Shown: positions 6,664 through 8,595 of the stretch, in pieces
Position numbering within the stretch: the stretch's first letter is position 1
Layout of the letters: each line of letters opens with the position of its first letter
Source: Acidobacteriota bacterium
GTDB lineage: Bacteria > Acidobacteriota > Terriglobia > Bryobacterales > Bryobacteraceae
DNA length: 8,595 nucleotides
Direction of reading: 5' to 3'
Assembly: GCA_016871135.1 (NCBI GenBank)
Contig: VFZQ01000190.1
Location: 1-8,595, forward strand
Translations under genes and position numbers: made by a program
Notes under the pieces: generated by a model
Databases searched by the model: none
Told to the model about the DNA's origin: nothing
The model's input: the letters and a program-made list of their open reading frames with translations, nothing else

Positions 6664-8397
6664 CTATTCTACGCCGAAAGCAAGCAGCACGTTGCCGGGC
6701 CTTCCGCCGAACGCGCCATATCCTGAATTTAGATACACCATGCCACCCGCGATAGCCGGGCCGGGGCCTTGAATCGACCCGCCCTTGGCCGTGATGCCGT
6801 TCACCGTTTCGAACTCGCGGTTCGTGTTGAACTCCCAGATCACGGCGCCGTCTTTTGTCGAATGCGCGCGAATAGCGCCATCGTTCGACGCCGCGAACAC
6901 CGCGCCCGGAATCACCGAGATCGCAGCGGCCAACGCAGCGTTGCAACCACGGCCGGGAGCGCCACAAGCGAGATCGGCGGGCGGTGCGTACCAAACGCGT
7001 TCACCGGTCTTCATGTCGACGGCGTGGAGTCCCCCGGGCTTGGGGCCGAGGATATCGGAAACCGGAAAGTAAACATTTTTGTTGTCGGCGGCCGATCCCC
7101 ACTCCATGCCGCCAAGCGCGCTTCCCTGCCCTGCTTTGTATTGCCAGAGAATGCGTCCCTTGTCGTTGGGATCCATCGCGTAACCGACGCCCGATTTTTG
7201 CCCGATATAGATCACATCGTTCACCAGCATCGGTGGATTGCCGAAGTCGAAATCGGGCCCGGTCTTTTCGGGGCAGTTCGGATTGGTGACACCCGGGCGA
7301 CAGCCGATCACGAACGCGTCGTCCGGCGTAGCCTGGCGAACCCACTTCATCTTTCCGGTAGCGATGTCGAAAGCAATGACCGCGTCGGTTGTCTCCTGCG
7401 AGGGTCCGGTGTAGCTATTGCCTGTCGCCGCATAAACCACGCCTCGTTTCGCGTCGACGGTGGGCGCCGACCAGATCGCGCCGCCCGCCGGACCGTAAAG
7501 CGTTTTCCCTTTCAGACTCTTGCCGCGCGGCGCCGGTTCGGTGGGAATCACATACGTTTTCCACGCGACTTCGCCGGTCGCGGTGTCGAGCGCGACCAGG
7601 CTGCCGCGAAATGTGCAGCACTCGTAGTCGGGGTTGGCGCCCTGCGCTTCTTCATAGGAAGACAGCGGCACGAACAGCCGGTTCTGATGCAGCGCTGGTG
7701 ATCCCGTGACGCGCGAAGACGGATGCGTCTCGACGCGCCGCGTCCACAACAGCGCGCCCGTCGCCGCATTCAGAGCGTATACGTTCGAACTGGTGTCGCC
7801 GAAGTAGACGGCCTTGCTGTCGATCGCAACAGCCGTGCGCACGCCGCCGCGCGCACTGAACGTCCAGTAGATACATCCCGTTTTTGCATCGAGCGAGAAG
7901 ACGGTGCCGTTGTGGCTGCCGACGAACACGCGGCCAAAGGCGATCGACGGCTGCGCCCACGCCATCGTGGCGTCGGGAAATCCGAAGGCCCATTTCAACT
8001 TCAGCTTGGGCGTCTGTTCGGCGGTGAGTCCGGTGGGCGCGTAGCGTGAGTTGTCGGAAGACGGGCTCCAACCGTTCCACGCGACGCTGCCGCCAAGCGG
8101 CGGATTCGTCGCGCAGCGTCCCTTCGCCGTGCCCGAGGCATCGCCCGCCATTTTCTTGCCGGTGATGTGCTCGGCGATCGCTCGGCGTTCGACACCGCTC
8201 AACCGCGCGCCTTGCACGCGCATCGCGCCACTCACAAGCGCCGTCAGAACGGCTTCGGCACTCCGCGCCGACATGCTCTCAAGAGACGGCGCGCGTGTGG
8301 CGGGATCGGCGTGGCAAACGGCGCACTGCTGTTTGTAGAGCGCGGCGGGGTCCTGCGCGGCGAGGGCAAGAGCGGAGAAAACAAAAATGAGTTTCAT
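6664..8397 (-). CDS. Cytochrome c / PQQ-dependent dehydrogenase, polyvinyl-alcohol-dehydrogenase-like
   Basis: This is a 577-residue exported quinoprotein. After a signal peptide (about 1-14) comes a cytochrome c domain (about 17-80) with C25-A-V-C28-H29 and probable axial Met M59. Residues 105-577 form a PQQ-type propeller. Tryptophan-docking motifs recur, e.g. DAKTGCIYWTF (170-180), NAATGALLWTR (210-220), DTATGEVAWKT (271-281), DIATGKMKWVR (344-354), DMKTGERVWY (461-470) and TKDGAVIWEF (514-523). Vicinal cysteines C260-C261 recall the disulfide ring over PQQ in alcohol dehydrogenases. N326 in AATGNSYTGP and an Asp in GPDFDFG (380-386) are candidates for the calcium ligand and catalytic base. 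Heme at the N-terminus ahead of the propeller matches polyvinyl alcohol dehydrogenase (EC 1.1.2.6) rather than methanol dehydrogenase. It would oxidise an alcohol in the periplasm and pass electrons to its heme; the substrate is not determinable. Its ATG overlaps the upstream TAA by one base, and the copper enzyme follows 4 nt later. Confidence 0.85.
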   Translation of the reverse strand: MKLIFVFSALALAAQDPAALYKQQCAVCHADPATRAPSLESMSARSAEAVLTALVSGAMRVQGARLSGVERRAIAEHITGKKMAGDASGTAKGRCATNPPLGGSVAWNGWSPSSDNSRYAPTGLTAEQTPKLKLKWAFGFPDATMAWAQPSIAFGRVFVGSHNGTVFSLDAKTGCIYWTFSARGGVRTAVAIDSKAVYFGDTSSNVYALNAATGALLWTRRVETHPSSRVTGSPALHQNRLFVPLSSYEEAQGANPDYECCTFRGSLVALDTATGEVAWKTYVIPTEPAPRGKSLKGKTLYGPAGGAIWSAPTVDAKRGVVYAATGNSYTGPSQETTDAVIAFDIATGKMKWVRQATPDDAFVIGCRPGVTNPNCPEKTGPDFDFGNPPMLVNDVIYIGQKSGVGYAMDPNDKGRILWQYKAGQGSALGGMEWGSAADNKNVYFPVSDILGPKPGGLHAVDMKTGERVWYAPPADLACGAPGRGCNAALAAAISVIPGAVFAASNDGAIRAHSTKDGAVIWEFNTNREFETVNGITAKGGSIQGPGPAIAGGMVYLNSGYGAFGGRPGNVLLAFGVE

Positions 8398-8595
8398 TAG
8401 AAAGCCACCGTGGAAAATGCGATCCGGTTACGCTGCTCGTTGAGCTTCTTCGCATCGACGCCGGGAATCGCTTCAAGCTCGTCGAAGTTCTTGATCTTGC
8501 CGTTAGCCTTGCGGTAAGCCACGATCGCCTCGGCCTCTTGCGCCGTCAGATCGAAAACGTCGGCGATGTCCGCGGGCCCGGCCCGATTGATGTTG
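8397..8595 (-). CDS. ComEA-like helix-hairpin-helix protein, C-terminal part (5' end outside the window)
   Basis: An open frame enters from the right edge and ends at TAA (8399-8397), giving 65 residues with no start codon in view. The sequence begins NINRAGPADIADVFDLTAQE, continues EAEAIVAYRKANGKIKNF and then DELEAIPGVDAKKLNEQRN. This is the classic helix-hairpin-helix pair of the ComEA type: N-x-N-x-A opening, a bulky-residue hairpin, A-x-x-I-V-x-Y-R, N-G-x-I/F, E-L and I-P-G-V. In ComEA the fold binds DNA outside the cytoplasm for uptake. Here the gene is fused by a TAATG stop-start overlap to a PQQ dehydrogenase, so a competence role is doubtful. It may be a small exported accessory or binding domain of the oxidoreductase operon (inference). 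Any signal peptide, anchor or extra domain lies beyond the edge. Confidence 0.8.
   Translation of the reverse strand, partial: NINRAGPADIADVFDLTAQEAEAIVAYRKANGKIKNFDELEAIPGVDAKKLNEQRNRIAFSTVAF

Noticed and set aside
6769..7701. Plus-strand open frame of 310 codons opposite the PQQ dehydrogenase
   Set aside because: It is antisense to a well-supported enzyme, lacks recognisable motifs or a ribosome site, and has the Arg/Ala-rich composition of a GC-driven shadow.

Overview
The window is GC-rich, densely coding bacterial DNA holding seven genes, two of them cut by the window edges. Gene content is typical of a soil-type Acidobacteriota (Solibacter/Bryobacter-like). It shows a twin-permease plus adaptor ABC export operon, secreted multi-domain cytochrome c / PQQ / type II copper oxidoreductases, and a DUF305-LVIVD pair. 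This placement rests on recalled family associations and is moderate to low confidence. There are no RNA genes, CRISPR arrays, insertion sequences or phage genes.

Layout. (A) Positions 1-2630, minus strand: an export operon of two FtsX/MacB-type ABC permeases followed by the N-terminus of an HlyD/RND-type periplasmic adaptor that runs off the left edge. Gaps between the genes are 4 nt and 1 nt. No ATPase gene is visible; it presumably lies to the left. (B) Positions 2631-2811: a 181-bp divergent intergenic region, the only real non-coding stretch. It carries a plausible promoter on each strand, a perfect tandem 11-bp direct repeat that reads as GAAC-N7-GAAC (the layout of the alphaproteobacterial LexA box), and an 11-bp inverted repeat abutting the permease start codon. 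(C) Positions 2812-5399, plus strand: a secreted His/Met-rich DUF305 protein translationally coupled (ATGA overlap) to a secreted LVIVD-type beta-propeller protein. (D) Positions 5403-8595, minus strand, convergent with C: a tight operon of a ComEA-like helix-hairpin-helix protein (C-terminal part only), a cytochrome c / PQQ-propeller dehydrogenase of the polyvinyl-alcohol-dehydrogenase type, and a cytochrome c / type II copper monooxygenase-like protein.

How the genes may work together. Block D looks like an extracytoplasmic oxidation unit: a quinoprotein dehydrogenase with its own heme, next to a copper oxygenase-like enzyme fused to another heme, both exported. The copper enzyme keeps all six residues expected as copper ligands in the PHM/DBM family. 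Block C encodes exported proteins of unknown biochemistry; the DUF305 member has a His/Met arrangement compatible with copper binding, so extracytoplasmic copper is a possible shared theme of C and D (inference). Block A is a small-molecule or lipid exporter of unknown substrate.
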